DNA of 64,000 nt from Peiella sedimenti (GTDB taxonomy: Bacteria; Pseudomonadota; Alphaproteobacteria; Caulobacterales; Caulobacteraceae), in contig NZ_JAUKTR010000004.1 in assembly GCF_030504955.1 (NCBI RefSeq), positions 1 through 64,000 of the forward strand, written 5' to 3'. The position numbers and the translations under genes were made by a program. This document shows positions 36,403 through 46,932 of this stretch, one piece after another (the first letter of the stretch is position 1; every line of letters begins with the position of its first letter). Under the pieces are notes generated by a model that had not been told where the DNA came from, searched no databases, and worked only from the letters and a program-made list of their open reading frames with translations.

Positions 36403-36890
36403 GGGCGCGCCGGAGCCTTCTTCGGCTTCGTCTGGGTGCGGCGGCGCTCGCCTTTGGCCTCGGACTTGATGTCGTCCTCGCGTTCCTCGGCCCGGGTCTG
36501 AACCTCGGGCAGCTTGCCGAACAGGGGGCCACGGTGCAGGCGCTGGGCCCGGGCTTCCACCTCCTCCAGCACCTGTTCCAGTTCCTTGTCGGTCAGGTGC
36601 TCGATGCCGACGAAGCGCTCGTCGGCGGCCCGCACGGCGTGGAGGAGTTCGTCCAGCTTGGCGTGCAGGGCGGCGTTGTCCCGGTTCTGGGTGTTCTGGA
36701 TCAGGAACACCATCAGGAAGGTGACGATGGTCGTGCCGGTGTTGATGACCAGCTGCCAGGTGTCGTTGAAGTCGAAGATCGGTCCCGTCAGGGCCCACAC
36801 GGCGATGATGGTCAGGCACAGGACGAAGGCCAGGGGCCGGCCCGCCCAGCGGGCCACCGCCGTGGAGAGGTGGGTGAAGAGGCGGTGCAT
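36399..36890 (-). CDS. Low-affinity iron permease family protein
   Basis: A 163-residue protein with two or three membrane segments and the family block DTWQLVINTGTTIVTFLMVF, LIQNTQNRDNAALHAKLDEL. The tail is highly charged (EAKGERRRTQTKPKKAPARP). The family name comes from yeast Fet4-type proteins; iron transport by such short bacterial members is not proven. It precedes the SemiSWEET gene with an ATGA overlap. The gap of 23 bases to the amidase upstream suggests one operon. Confidence 0.88.
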   Translation of the reverse strand: MHRLFTHLSTAVARWAGRPLAFVLCLTIIAVWALTGPIFDFNDTWQLVINTGTTIVTFLMVFLIQNTQNRDNAALHAKLDELLHAVRAADERFVGIEHLTDKELEQVLEEVEARAQRLHRGPLFGKLPEVQTRAEEREDDIKSEAKGERRRTQTKPKKAPARP

Positions 36891-36913
36891 GCAATCTCCG
36901 TGAAGGCCGGGGC

Positions 36914-38578
36914 TTAACGCACACCGGCCAGGGCGGGCTCCACGGACGGCTCCTGGGCCACGCCGGGCAGGAACTGGGGCGGCCGGCGGCGGTGGGTCGC
37001 CTGCTCGTAGGCGTAGCCCAGGGCCAGCAGCCTGGCCTCGGACCAGGCGGGGCCGATGAAGGACAGCCCCACCGGCAGACCGCGGACCTGGCCCATGGGC
37101 ACGGTCAGGTGCGGATAGCCCGAGACCGCCGCCAGACGGCTGGCCGAACCCGCGTGATTGTCGCCGTTCACCAGGTCGATGACCCAGCCGGGGCCGGTGG
37201 TCGGCGCGACCAGGGCGATCACGTCGTTGTCGCGCAGCATCCGGTCGATCCCCTCGGGCCCCGCCAGGCGGAAGGAGCGCTCGCGCGCCTCGCGATAGGC
37301 GGCGTCGGTGAGAGGGCCCTTGGCCTGGGCGGCCTCGAAGATGTCCTGGTCGAACAGGGCCAGTTCGGCGGGCGTGCGGGCGTTGAAGGCGATGACGTCA
37401 GCCAGGGTGCGCGTCGGGACCTCGACGGGATCGGTGGCGGCCAGATAGGCGGCGAGGTCGGCCTTCAGCTCGTAGAGCAGCACCTGGAACTCGTCCCGGC
37501 CGATGCTCTGGTCCGGCCCCTCGGTGATGTCGACCAGCACCGCGCCCTGGGCGCGCAGGTCCGCCAGCGCCTGTTCGAAGGCCGCGTCCGTCCCCTGGCT
37601 GTAGCCGGTGGCGAAGCGCATGACGCCGATGCGGGCGCCTCGAAGGGCGTGCGGATCGAGGGCGGCGACGTAATCGGTGCGGCGCCGGTCCGCCTCGGCC
37701 GTAGCGGGGTCGGCGGGGTCGGACCCGGCGATGGCGTTCAGCACGATGGCCGCGTCCCGGACCGTGCGGGTCATCGGTCCGGCGGTGTCCTGGCTGTGGC
37801 TGATGGGCACGATGTGGGTGCGGCTGACCAGGCCGACGGTGGGCTTCAGGCCCACGACGCCGTTGACCGCCGCGGGACAGGTAATGGAGCCGTCCGTCTC
37901 GGTGCCGATCGCCACCGGTACGATGCCCGCCGCGACGGCCGCACCCGAGCCGGAGGACGAGCCGCAGGCGGTGCGCTCCAGCGCGTAGGGGTTGCGGGTC
38001 AGACCGCCCACGGCGCTCCATCCGCTGATCGAGTGGGACGAGCGGATGTTGGCCCATTCGGACAGATTGGCCTTGCCGAAAATCACGGCGCCCGCCTGGC
38101 GCAGGCGGGCCACCAGCGGCGCGTCGCGTTCGGTCCTGTTGTCGATCAGCGCGAGGGACCCGGCGGTGGTCGGCTGATCCGAGGTCTCGATGTTGTCCTT
38201 GATCAGGATCGGGACGCCATGCAGCGGCCCCAGCGCGCGGCCCGCCTCGCGGGCGCTATCCAGGCGGGCGGCCTCGAGTTCGGCATTGGGATTGAGCGCC
38301 AGCACGCTGTTGATGCGGGGTCCCCGCTCGTCAACGGCCTCGAAGCGGCCCATGGCCTGATCAAGGATGGCGGCCGCGCTGAGCCCGCCTTCGGCCTGAC
38401 CCGCGCGCAGAGCGTCGATGTCGCGCTCAACCGCCGTGACCGGGACGGCGCGAACACCCTCGACCGTGGCCGAGATGGGCGCGGTGACCTCGACCGAGAT
38501 GCAGCCCGAAAGCAGGAACAGCGCCGCCCAGGGCGCGGCGGCGGCGGTCAGCCTGTGGCGAAGGTGCATCGTGGTCAT
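36914..38578 (-). CDS. Amidase-signature lipoprotein
   Basis: Amidase-signature hydrolase of 554 residues. The catalytic lysine is in [11 protein letters not shown] and the serine block is [20 protein letters not shown], then [20 protein letters not shown] with the catalytic serine. A lipoprotein signal (ALFLLSGC) means it acts outside the cytoplasm, unlike GatA. Substrate is unknown; relatives include secreted amidases acting on amides or peptides. It starts on the GNAT stop (ATGA). An ATG three codons later is also possible. Confidence 0.9.
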   Translation of the reverse strand: MTTMHLRHRLTAAAAPWAALFLLSGCISVEVTAPISATVEGVRAVPVTAVERDIDALRAGQAEGGLSAAAILDQAMGRFEAVDERGPRINSVLALNPNAELEAARLDSAREAGRALGPLHGVPILIKDNIETSDQPTTAGSLALIDNRTERDAPLVARLRQAGAVIFGKANLSEWANIRSSHSISGWSAVGGLTRNPYALERTACGSSSGSGAAVAAGIVPVAIGTETDGSITCPAAVNGVVGLKPTVGLVSRTHIVPISHSQDTAGPMTRTVRDAAIVLNAIAGSDPADPATAEADRRRTDYVAALDPHALRGARIGVMRFATGYSQGTDAAFEQALADLRAQGAVLVDITEGPDQSIGRDEFQVLLYELKADLAAYLAATDPVEVPTRTLADVIAFNARTPAELALFDQDIFEAAQAKGPLTDAAYREARERSFRLAGPEGIDRMLRDNDVIALVAPTTGPGWVIDLVNGDNHAGSASRLAAVSGYPHLTVPMGQVRGLPVGLSFIGPAWSEARLLALGYAYEQATHRRRPPQFLPGVAQEPSVEPALAGVR

Positions 38579-39249
38579 CCCGTGATCCCCAGCATCACCA
38601 TAGGACGCCTGATGGCCAAGCCAAGCGACTCATAAAGGGCGATGGCGCCGGTGTTCTCGGCATAGGCGTGCAGGAACGGCGTCTCGCCGCGCGCCAGGAT
38701 GCGCCGGATCACCTCGCCCATCAGGCCGGCGGCCAAGCCCTGACCCCGGTGGTCGGGATGGGTGCAGACGCCGGAGACCTCGGTGAAGCCGTCGGGCTTC
38801 ATGCGCTCGCCCGACATGGCGATCAGGCGCCCCTCGCGCCGCACCCCGATGAAGCCGCCCAGGCGGTGCGTGCGGGTGGAGTAGGGGCCGGGCCTGGTCA
38901 GCAGGGCCAGCTCGCGCATCTCATCGGCGTCCGCGTCGTCCAGTTCGGAGAACGCGAATTCGGGCGCAGGCGGGGGAGGACCGCCGGCCCAGATCATCTG
39001 CACGAGGGCCGGGTAGGCGAAGGCGTCGATCCCTGGCGGCAGGAGCGGATCCGCCTCGACCACGATGATGTCGCCGTGCTGGGCGGCCAGGGCCTTGAGG
39101 GCCGCGAAGCTGTCGGGCGCGGCGTCGTCGCAGGCGCCGAAGGGGGTGTATTCCGGTGCGAAGCGGATCGCGCCTCCGCTCCGGATCGCCAGCGGCGCCT
39201 GGCGGGAGTTCAGCGCGCTCCAGATGGGGCGGTCCAGCGGATGGGTCAT
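38575..39249 (-). CDS. GNAT family N-acetyltransferase
   Basis: A 224-residue acetyltransferase. The acetyl-CoA loop is in VCTHPDHRGQGLAAGLMGEV and the final strand-helix part in ETPFLHAYAENTGAIALYES. The preceding LGGFIGVRREGRLIAMSGER fits the beta-hairpin of this group (FR47-like). Substrate unknown. The ATG at 39249 is preferred over a TTG six bases upstream. First gene of a minus-strand run through the amidase, iron-permease-like and SemiSWEET genes. Confidence 0.85.
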   Translation of the reverse strand: MTHPLDRPIWSALNSRQAPLAIRSGGAIRFAPEYTPFGACDDAAPDSFAALKALAAQHGDIIVVEADPLLPPGIDAFAYPALVQMIWAGGPPPPAPEFAFSELDDADADEMRELALLTRPGPYSTRTHRLGGFIGVRREGRLIAMSGERMKPDGFTEVSGVCTHPDHRGQGLAAGLMGEVIRRILARGETPFLHAYAENTGAIALYESLGLAIRRPMVMLGITG

Positions 39250-39334
39250 GGCCAAGGTCTAGGCCTGCTTCGCGGGTGTGCGCCAGTGGGTCGAAGCGGG
39301 CATGCGACGGCCCACCCCTCCACCCCCTGCGGGG

Positions 39335-39456
39335 GGTCCCCCTCCCCATCTGGCGATGGGGAGGAGACAGGAAGGTCTAGGCCCCCTCATCCGGCGCTTA
39401 CGCGCCACCCGTCGGCGGCTCGTATACGAGCCTTCTCCACCCACCAGAGGAGAAGG
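39335..39456. repeat. Dispersed 122-bp hairpin repeat, copy 2
   Basis: Identical, by eye, to bases 1-122, with the same four hairpins including the 16-bp palindrome (here 39417-39432). It sits in the 364-base gap between the GNAT gene and ettA. It is preceded by a CCCC-CTGC-GGGG hairpin-like stretch that may belong to the element but cannot be compared because copy 1 is cut by the window start. The remaining gap (39457-39613) shows no gene or clear motif. Confidence 0.9.
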
Positions 39457-39613
39457 GATTGGTGGTGTCCTCTCACAGCCGCAGGACATTCGGACGGGCA
39501 GGCATCACGTCAACGAGCGCTCGCAAGGCGCAGCCCCTAGCCCTCAGGCGCGGCAGCGGCTAAATCCGCGCCCGAACCTCCCCCAACTCCCTGAACGGAC
39601 GGCGCGAGCACCC

Positions 39614-41281
<1,668 letters not shown>

Positions 41282-41412
41282 GGCGGCGTCCCTCGGGGGC
41301 TTATCGCCGCGCATATGCGACGAGCGGCCGTTTTGCGGGGTCGAACGTCACATATCGTCGTTGCGCTGAGCGCCAGCGGCCCTAGTCTGCCTTCAGCGAG
41401 GGAGACGGCCCC

Positions 41413-44205
41413 ATGTGCTGGATCTGTGCGGGCGAGGGCGGCGGACTGTCGCCTCTGGCGTTCTCGGGCGGCGACGGACCGCAGGCGGCGCTGCCCGTGT
41501 TCAGCAACCAGCAGGTGATCGCCCAGATGCTGCGCTGGAATGCGCGCTGGGACACGCCGGTCATCAACTATGCCTTCCTGGAGCAGTTGCCCGGCTATCT
41601 GAGCGGTCAGCAGTGGTGGCAGGGCGCCATGCCCTTCACGGCGCAACAGCGCGAGGCGGCGCATCTGGCTTTCCAGCTGCTGGGGGACATCATCCCGATC
41701 AGCTTCGTGGAGGTGGCCGACAACCAGCAGGCGCTTTCGCTGAGCAACCAGCGGATCACCCTGATCCGGTCCTCCACCTTTCCGAACTGGGCGACCGCCG
41801 CGGCCAACCCGCAGGGCGTGGGGGTCGACAACCTGATTGACGGGCGCGAGCAGATCTACGGCAGCGACACCGTCTTCGGAAACAACTGGTCCGGCAGCTT
41901 TCTGCCGGGCTTCCGGCCCTTTTCGGTGCTGATGCACGAGATCATCCACGGGCTGGGGATACCGCACCCGGGCGAATACAACCGCAACGCCAACGAGGCG
42001 ATCGTCTACGGCACCCACGCCGACTACGCCCAGGACAGCGGCCAGTACACGGTCATGTCCTATTTCGGCGCGCACGAGACGGGCGCCTTCCACGGCGGCA
42101 GCTATGCGGGCACGCCGTTGCTGCACGACGTCATGTACCTGCAGGCGCTCTACGGGGCGAACATGACCACGCGGACGGGCGACACCGTCTATGGTTTCAA
42201 CAGCACCGCCGGGCGGCGGCCCTACGACTTCACCCTGAATCCGCTGCCGGTGGTGTGCATCTGGGACGCCGGCGGGCAGGACACCCTGGACTGCTCGGGC
42301 TATGCCGCCACGCAGCGCGTCGACCTCAGCCCCGGCAGCTTCAGCAATGTGGGCGGCCTGACGTTCAACGTCGCCATCGCCTGGGGCGCCTGGATCGAGA
42401 ATGCGGTGGGCGGCAGCCTGGCGGATCAGCTGATCGGCAACGACCTGGACAACCGGCTGGAAGGACGGGCCGGGGCGGACGAGCTGTGGGGCGGGGCGGG
42501 CGATGACATCCTGTACGGCGGCTCAGGGGACGACCGCTTCGATGGCGGGGTGGGCGACGACCTGGTGATCGGCGGCGAGGGCCTCGATATCGTCGCCTAT
42601 GGCGGCGCCCGCTCGTCCTACAAGGTCTTCCAGGCCGACGGCTGCTGGTGGGTGGTGGGAGTGGACGGGATCGATCGTCTGCACGGGGTCGAGCGGATCG
42701 AGTTCTCTGATCTGGTAGTCGACATTGCGGATACGCGGCGTCCAGAGGGCTTTGGCGGCGATGGCGAATACAGGCCGATCCTGAGCCTGGCGTTCGAGGT
42801 CTGCGAGCCCCCCGCGAACACGCTTCTGGCCGCTGATAAGCCTAGTTGGGATATCGGTCAGGTCGTGGAGAATTTTCTGCGGCTGGACCGGGCCTGGCCG
42901 ACCGCGACGATCCCGTACGGTTTTGCGCTCGGACTTCCCGAAGGATTTGAGGAACAGGCGGTCATCTTTTCCGAGATGTGGCGGCCTTGGCTTCGTCTCG
43001 CCATGGACATGCTGTCGGACGTCGCCTCGCTGGATTTTGTGGAGACGCCGCCGGAGGCGCCGTCCGAAGGCCGCATTAATCTTGTCGGCGTGCATGCCGG
43101 CGCTCAGTATTCCGGCGCTGCGGCGACTTCCGTCATCAATGGCGTGATCACGGAATCCCATCTTCTCATGAATGCTGACGTTCATTCATACCCGTGGTCG
43201 CTTGGCGGCGGCAGTCTGAGGACCATGATCCACGAGCTGATGCATACGCTCGGGTTTCCTCACCCTGGGAATTACAATGGCGCCGGAAGCAACTATGCGG
43301 CGCATGCAGAGTATGCTCAGGACACCAGACAGTATTCTGTCCTGTCATATTTCGCGGCCGCGGAAAGCGGCGCCAATCATGTGTTCTATGAGGGTGCGAT
43401 CGGTTTTGTCATCGCCGCATCGACGCCACTGTTGCATGATGTGGCGGCGCTTCAGTCCCTCTATGGGGTCAATATGAGGGCGCGCACGGGTGATACGGTC
43501 TATGGCTTCAACAGCACAGCAGACCGCATTTCCTACGACTTCACGTTACACGCCAAACGACCCGTCGTTTGCATCTGGGATGCGGGCGGGGAAGATACGC
43601 TTGATTGTTCCGGCTATGCCGAGAACCAGAGGATATCTCTGGATCAGGGCGCCTTTTCCGACGTGGGCGGCCTGACGATGAACGTTTCGATCGCCTATGG
43701 AGCCTGGATAGAGAACGCCGTCGGCGGGTTGGGCCTGGACACCATAACCGGCAACGACCTGGACAACCGCCTGGAAGGACGGGCCGGGGCGGACGAACTG
43801 TGGGGCGGGGCCGGAGACGACATCCTCTACGGCGGCTCAGGCGACGACCGTTTCGATGGCGGGGTGGGTGACGACCTGATGATCGGCGGCGAGGGCCTTG
43901 ATATCGTCGCCTATGGCGGCGCCCGCTCGTCCTACAAGGTCTTCCAGGCCGACGGCTGCTGGTGGGTCGTGGGAGTGGACGGGATCGATCGTCTGCACGG
44001 GGTCGAGCGCATCGAGTTCGCCGATCAGGTCATTCAGCTGACCGGCGGCGGTGAGCCGGACTTCCCCCCCGCGACCGCGCCGGATGCGGCGCCCGTGCTC
44101 GACAAGGCGCCGGCCTGGCCGCACGGAGCGGATCTCGCCCTTGAGCCGGAGCGCCTCCATACGCCGGTCTGGTGGGAGCGACTGGAGCACGACTGGATCC
44201 TCTGA
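41413..44205 (+). CDS. Tandem-duplicated serralysin-like (M10) metalloprotease with RTX blocks
   Basis: A 930-residue protein made of two similar halves. Each has a zinc-protease domain (HEIIHGLGIPHPG at residue 175; HELMHTLGFPHPG at 607), an M10 C-terminal part (YGFNSTA, CIWDAGG[QE]DTLDCSGYA) and four RTX nonapeptides (GGAGDDILY, GGSGDDRFD, GGVGDDL[VM]I, GGEGLD). The Met-turn is VMSYF in half 1 (M215) but VLSYF in half 2 (L644). There is no N-terminal signal peptide; the protein begins MCWICAG and ends LEHDWIL, an acidic-then-hydrophobic tail as in type I-secreted proteases. DNA of the RTX blocks is nearly identical, while the second protease domain has a less GC-rich composition. GAGGGAGA precedes the ATG. 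Confidence 0.88.
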   Translation: MCWICAGEGGGLSPLAFSGGDGPQAALPVFSNQQVIAQMLRWNARWDTPVINYAFLEQLPGYLSGQQWWQGAMPFTAQQREAAHLAFQLLGDIIPISFVEVADNQQALSLSNQRITLIRSSTFPNWATAAANPQGVGVDNLIDGREQIYGSDTVFGNNWSGSFLPGFRPFSVLMHEIIHGLGIPHPGEYNRNANEAIVYGTHADYAQDSGQYTVMSYFGAHETGAFHGGSYAGTPLLHDVMYLQALYGANMTTRTGDTVYGFNSTAGRRPYDFTLNPLPVVCIWDAGGQDTLDCSGYAATQRVDLSPGSFSNVGGLTFNVAIAWGAWIENAVGGSLADQLIGNDLDNRLEGRAGADELWGGAGDDILYGGSGDDRFDGGVGDDLVIGGEGLDIVAYGGARSSYKVFQADGCWWVVGVDGIDRLHGVERIEFSDLVVDIADTRRPEGFGGDGEYRPILSLAFEVCEPPANTLLAADKPSWDIGQVVENFLRLDRAWPTATIPYGFALGLPEGFEEQAVIFSEMWRPWLRLAMDMLSDVASLDFVETPPEAPSEGRINLVGVHAGAQYSGAAATSVINGVITESHLLMNADVHSYPWSLGGGSLRTMIHELMHTLGFPHPGNYNGAGSNYAAHAEYAQDTRQYSVLSYFAAAESGANHVFYEGAIGFVIAASTPLLHDVAALQSLYGVNMRARTGDTVYGFNSTADRISYDFTLHAKRPVVCIWDAGGEDTLDCSGYAENQRISLDQGAFSDVGGLTMNVSIAYGAWIENAVGGLGLDTITGNDLDNRLEGRAGADELWGGAGDDILYGGSGDDRFDGGVGDDLMIGGEGLDIVAYGGARSSYKVFQADGCWWVVGVDGIDRLHGVERIEFADQVIQLTGGGEPDFPPATAPDAAPVLDKAPAWPHGADLALEPERLHTPVWWERLEHDWIL
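42436..42705. repeat. Internal 270-bp duplication in the metalloprotease gene, copy 1
   Basis: Matches 43750-44019 at a fixed offset of 1314 bases. I count 13 differences in 270 bases by eye; 12 are silent third-position changes and one changes V to M. It encodes the RTX nonapeptides and the block GARSSYKVFQADGCWWVVGV. DNA similarity falls sharply on both sides. Confidence 0.92.
43750..44019. repeat. Internal 270-bp duplication in the metalloprotease gene, copy 2
   Basis: Partner of 42436-42705. The protein encoded by the two blocks differs at one residue of 90, far less than the catalytic domains differ. Confidence 0.92.
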
Positions 44206-44254
44206 CCCGGGCGGGGCTTGACGCCGACGGGCGCCGAGCGGCCAACTTCGCCCC

Positions 44255-45184
44255 ATGCCTGACAAGCCCGCCGTCCTGATCGTGCCGCGCCAGCTGGGCG
44301 TGCTGACCCCCATGCTGGAGAGCCTGGCCGAGGTTCATCGGCTGTGGGAAGGGCCGCAGGCCGACACGGCCGCAACGATCCGCGCCCTGGTCGTGCTGGG
44401 CGAGCAGGAGCTGGACCGCAAGCTGGTCGAGAGCCTGCCGAACCTGGGCCTGATCGCCTGTTTCACCGCCGGCTACGACGGCATCGACGTGGCCTGGGCG
44501 CGAGGCCGGGGTCTTCAGGTCAGCCATGCGCCCGCGGTCAATCATGAGGACGTGGCCGACCACGCGCTGGGCCTGTTGCTGGCCCATCGGCGCGGCATCG
44601 TCGCCGGAGACCGCCAGGTGCGCGAGGGCGGCTGGGATCCGAACGCCCGAACCATCTCTCAGTCGGTGGGCGGCGCCCGGGTCGGCATTGTGGGGCTGGG
44701 GGCCATCGGCCAGGCGATCGCCCGGCGCTGCGAGGCGTTCGGCATGCGCGTCAGCTGGTGGGGTCCGAACCCCAAGCCGGACGCGACCTGGCCGCGAGCC
44801 GCATCCTTGCTGGAGCTGGCGCGGGCCAGCGATGTCCTGATCGTCGCCTGCCGGGCCGACGAGACCAACCGGGGCCTGATCTCGGACGAGGTGATCGCGG
44901 CGCTGGGCCCCTCCGGCCTGCTCATCAATGTGGCGCGCGGCAAGCTGGTGGACGAAGACGCCCTGATCGCCGCTCTGAAGGCGGGCCGCCTGGGCGGCGC
45001 CGCGCTGGATGTCTTCGAAGACGAACCGACGCCGGCGGCGCGCTGGCGGGACGTGCCCAACACCGTGCTGACGCCCCATGCGGGCGGCGCGACCACCGGC
45101 GCGGTGCAGGGGATGGTGGGTTTGCTGCTGAAGAACCTGGCGGCCTATTTCGAGACCGGACGGCCGGCGACGCCGGCGCCGTGA
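44255..45184 (+). CDS. D-isomer-specific 2-hydroxyacid dehydrogenase
   Basis: NAD(P)-dependent dehydrogenase of the glyoxylate/hydroxypyruvate reductase type, 309 residues. The nucleotide loop is VGIVGLGAIGQAIARRCEAF; the catalytic arginine is in IVACRADETNRG, the glutamate in VFEDEPTPA and the histidine in LTPHAGGATTGA. Substrate loop ACFTAGYDGIDV is typical. A WWGPNPKP stretch after the dinucleotide loop, with no acidic residue, favours NADPH. It starts 49 bases after the metalloprotease and is probably separate from it. Confidence 0.9.
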   Translation: MPDKPAVLIVPRQLGVLTPMLESLAEVHRLWEGPQADTAATIRALVVLGEQELDRKLVESLPNLGLIACFTAGYDGIDVAWARGRGLQVSHAPAVNHEDVADHALGLLLAHRRGIVAGDRQVREGGWDPNARTISQSVGGARVGIVGLGAIGQAIARRCEAFGMRVSWWGPNPKPDATWPRAASLLELARASDVLIVACRADETNRGLISDEVIAALGPSGLLINVARGKLVDEDALIAALKAGRLGGAALDVFEDEPTPAARWRDVPNTVLTPHAGGATTGAVQGMVGLLLKNLAAYFETGRPATPAP

Positions 45185-45232
45185 ACCCAGCGCCGTGAGC
45201 CTGGCGCGCCGGCTCGGCAGTTCGGGCTTGCG

Positions 45233-45256
45233 ATAAGCGTATCCGCATATCCTTAT
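45233..45256. promoter_or_regulatory. Palindromic operator at the start of the ArsR-methyltransferase gene
   Basis: A 24-bp interrupted palindrome of the form ATAAG-N2-TAT-N-CG-N-ATA-N2-CTTAT. It also holds a direct repeat TATCC-GCA-TATCC. It overlaps the first possible ATG (45255), so binding there would block transcription or initiation of this gene. ArsR-family proteins bind dyads of this length, so self-control is likely. Confidence 0.55.
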
Positions 45257-46226
45257 GTCTCTCATGACGATGAGCGCCGACCAGGCCGTTGACGTGCTGC
45301 GCGCCGCGGGCGAGCCGACCCGCCTGCGCATCCTGACCCTGCTTGCGTCGGAGGAGCTGTCGGTCATGGAGCTGGCGCGCATTCTGGAGCAGAGCCAGCC
45401 GCGCGTGTCGCGCCACCTCAAGCTGCTGACCGACGCGGGGCTGATCGAACGGTTTCCCGATGGCGCCTGGGTCTTCTACCGCCTGCCCGTGGAGGGGCCG
45501 GGCCGGCGCCTGACCGACGCGCTGCTCGACCTGATGGACGACCCCGCAGCCGACCGCGACCTGGCGGCGCTGGAGGCCGTGCGCGACGAGCGCAAGCGAG
45601 AGGCCCAGGCCTATTTCGAGCGCGTGGCCCCGCGCTGGGACGAGATGCGTTCGCTCTATGTGGCCGAGAGCGCCGTAGAGGCCGCGGTGGAGCGCGCGGC
45701 GGGCCCCGGGCCCTTCGAGCGGCTGGTGGACCTGGGGACCGGCTCGGGACGGATGCTGACCCTGCTGGGCAAGCGCGCCAAGGTCTCCATCGGCCTGGAT
45801 CTGTCGCAGCAGATGTTGAACGTCGCCCGCTCGCGCGTGGCGGAACAGGGCCTGCCCAATGTGGAGCTGCGCCACGGGGACATATTCGGCACGCGTCTGC
45901 CGGGCGGCACGGCCGACCTGGTGGTGGCCCATCAGGTGCTACATTACCTGAGCGATCCGGCGGCGGCGGTGCAGGAGGCGGCGCGCCTGCTCATGCCGGG
46001 CGGCCGCCTGCTGATCGTCGATTTCGCTCCGCACGACCTGGAGCGGCTGCGCACCGAGCATCAGCATCGCCGGCTCGGCATCGCCGCCGAGGAAATGAAC
46101 GTGTGGCTGGAGCAGGCCGGTCTGACGCCGGAGAAGCCCGTCTATCTCAAGCCGGACGGCGAGGGCCTGACGGTGGTGATCTGGACCGCGCGCCGGTCGC
46201 GCGATCAGGCGCGGGCCGCCGCGTGA
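45255..46226 (+). CDS. ArsR-type regulator fused to a SAM-dependent methyltransferase
   Basis: A 323-residue two-domain protein. Residues ~8-90 form a winged helix of ArsR type (LRAAGEPTRLRILTLLASEE; LSVMELARILEQSQPRVSRH; LKLLTDAGLIERF). Residues ~125-310 form a methyltransferase with VDLGTGSGRMLTLLG, GLDLSQQMLNVARSR and VVAHQVLHYLSDP. No metal-binding CxC is present in the ArsR part, so it may sense SAM, SAH or a methylated product instead. Such fusions often lie beside methionine-cycle genes; none is in view here. ATGs at 45264 and 45270 are alternative starts clear of the palindrome. Confidence 0.88.
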   Translation: MSLMTMSADQAVDVLRAAGEPTRLRILTLLASEELSVMELARILEQSQPRVSRHLKLLTDAGLIERFPDGAWVFYRLPVEGPGRRLTDALLDLMDDPAADRDLAALEAVRDERKREAQAYFERVAPRWDEMRSLYVAESAVEAAVERAAGPGPFERLVDLGTGSGRMLTLLGKRAKVSIGLDLSQQMLNVARSRVAEQGLPNVELRHGDIFGTRLPGGTADLVVAHQVLHYLSDPAAAVQEAARLLMPGGRLLIVDFAPHDLERLRTEHQHRRLGIAAEEMNVWLEQAGLTPEKPVYLKPDGEGLTVVIWTARRSRDQARAAA

Positions 46227-46242
46227 GCAGGACAGGGTCGGC

Positions 46243-46926
46243 ATGAAGGCACTGCACTTCGACGACGCGGATTTCGCCCGCCACTATGTGGAGGACGGTC
46301 CTGGCCGGTTCGTGCCCGGCTACGCCGTGATGCAGCGGATGGCCGCGCAACTGATCGCCGAGCGCGCGCCGGAGGGCGCCGACATACTGGTGCTGGGCGC
46401 CGGCGGCGGACTGGAGACCCTGGCGCTCGCGCAGGTTCAGCCGAACTGGCGCTTTCATGGCGTCGATCCGTCTGCCGAGATGCTGGCCTTGGCCAAGACG
46501 GTCTGCGGCCCCGTACTCAGCCGCACGGAATGGACCGAAGGCTATATTCAGGACGCCCCGGCCGGTCCGTTCGACGGAGCGACCTGCCTGCTGACGCTGC
46601 ACTTCGTCCCCGACGACGGCGGCAAGCTGGAGACCCTCGGCGCCCTGCGCCGTCGGCTGAAGCCGGGCGCGCCCCTGGTGCTGGTGGACCTATGCCTGGA
46701 TAAGGCGGCCAGCAATTACGACGACCGGCGTGACCGCTACGCCCGGTTCGCCCTGAACTCCGGCGCCGATGCGGATGACGTCGAGGCGACCCGCACCCGG
46801 CTGAAGGAGGTGCTGCACACCGTCCCGCCCGCGCGCAACGAGGCGCTGCTGGCGGAGGCCGGGTTCAAGGGAATCGAGCTGTTCTACGCCGGCCTGTCCT
46901 GGCGCGGCTGGGTGGCGTACGCCTGA
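46243..46926 (+). CDS. Class I SAM-dependent methyltransferase (CmoA-like fold)
   Basis: A 227-residue methyltransferase with motif I ILVLGAGGGLETLALAQ, HGVDPSAEMLALAKTV and a C-terminal half that includes FDGATCLLTLHFVPDDGGKL and LGALRRRLKPGAPLVLVDL. The overall layout recalls CmoA/YrrT-type enzymes. Substrate unknown. It starts 16 bases after the ArsR fusion gene, so it belongs to the same operon and may be its regulated partner. Confidence 0.82.
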   Translation: MKALHFDDADFARHYVEDGPGRFVPGYAVMQRMAAQLIAERAPEGADILVLGAGGGLETLALAQVQPNWRFHGVDPSAEMLALAKTVCGPVLSRTEWTEGYIQDAPAGPFDGATCLLTLHFVPDDGGKLETLGALRRRLKPGAPLVLVDLCLDKAASNYDDRRDRYARFALNSGADADDVEATRTRLKEVLHTVPPARNEALLAEAGFKGIELFYAGLSWRGWVAYA

Positions 46927-46932
46927 GGGGCG

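Noticed and set aside
36115..36924. Longer version of the SemiSWEET frame
   Set aside because: The extra N-terminal part is a shadow of the iron-permease-family gene; SemiSWEET proteins are about 90 residues, as given by the ATG at 36402.
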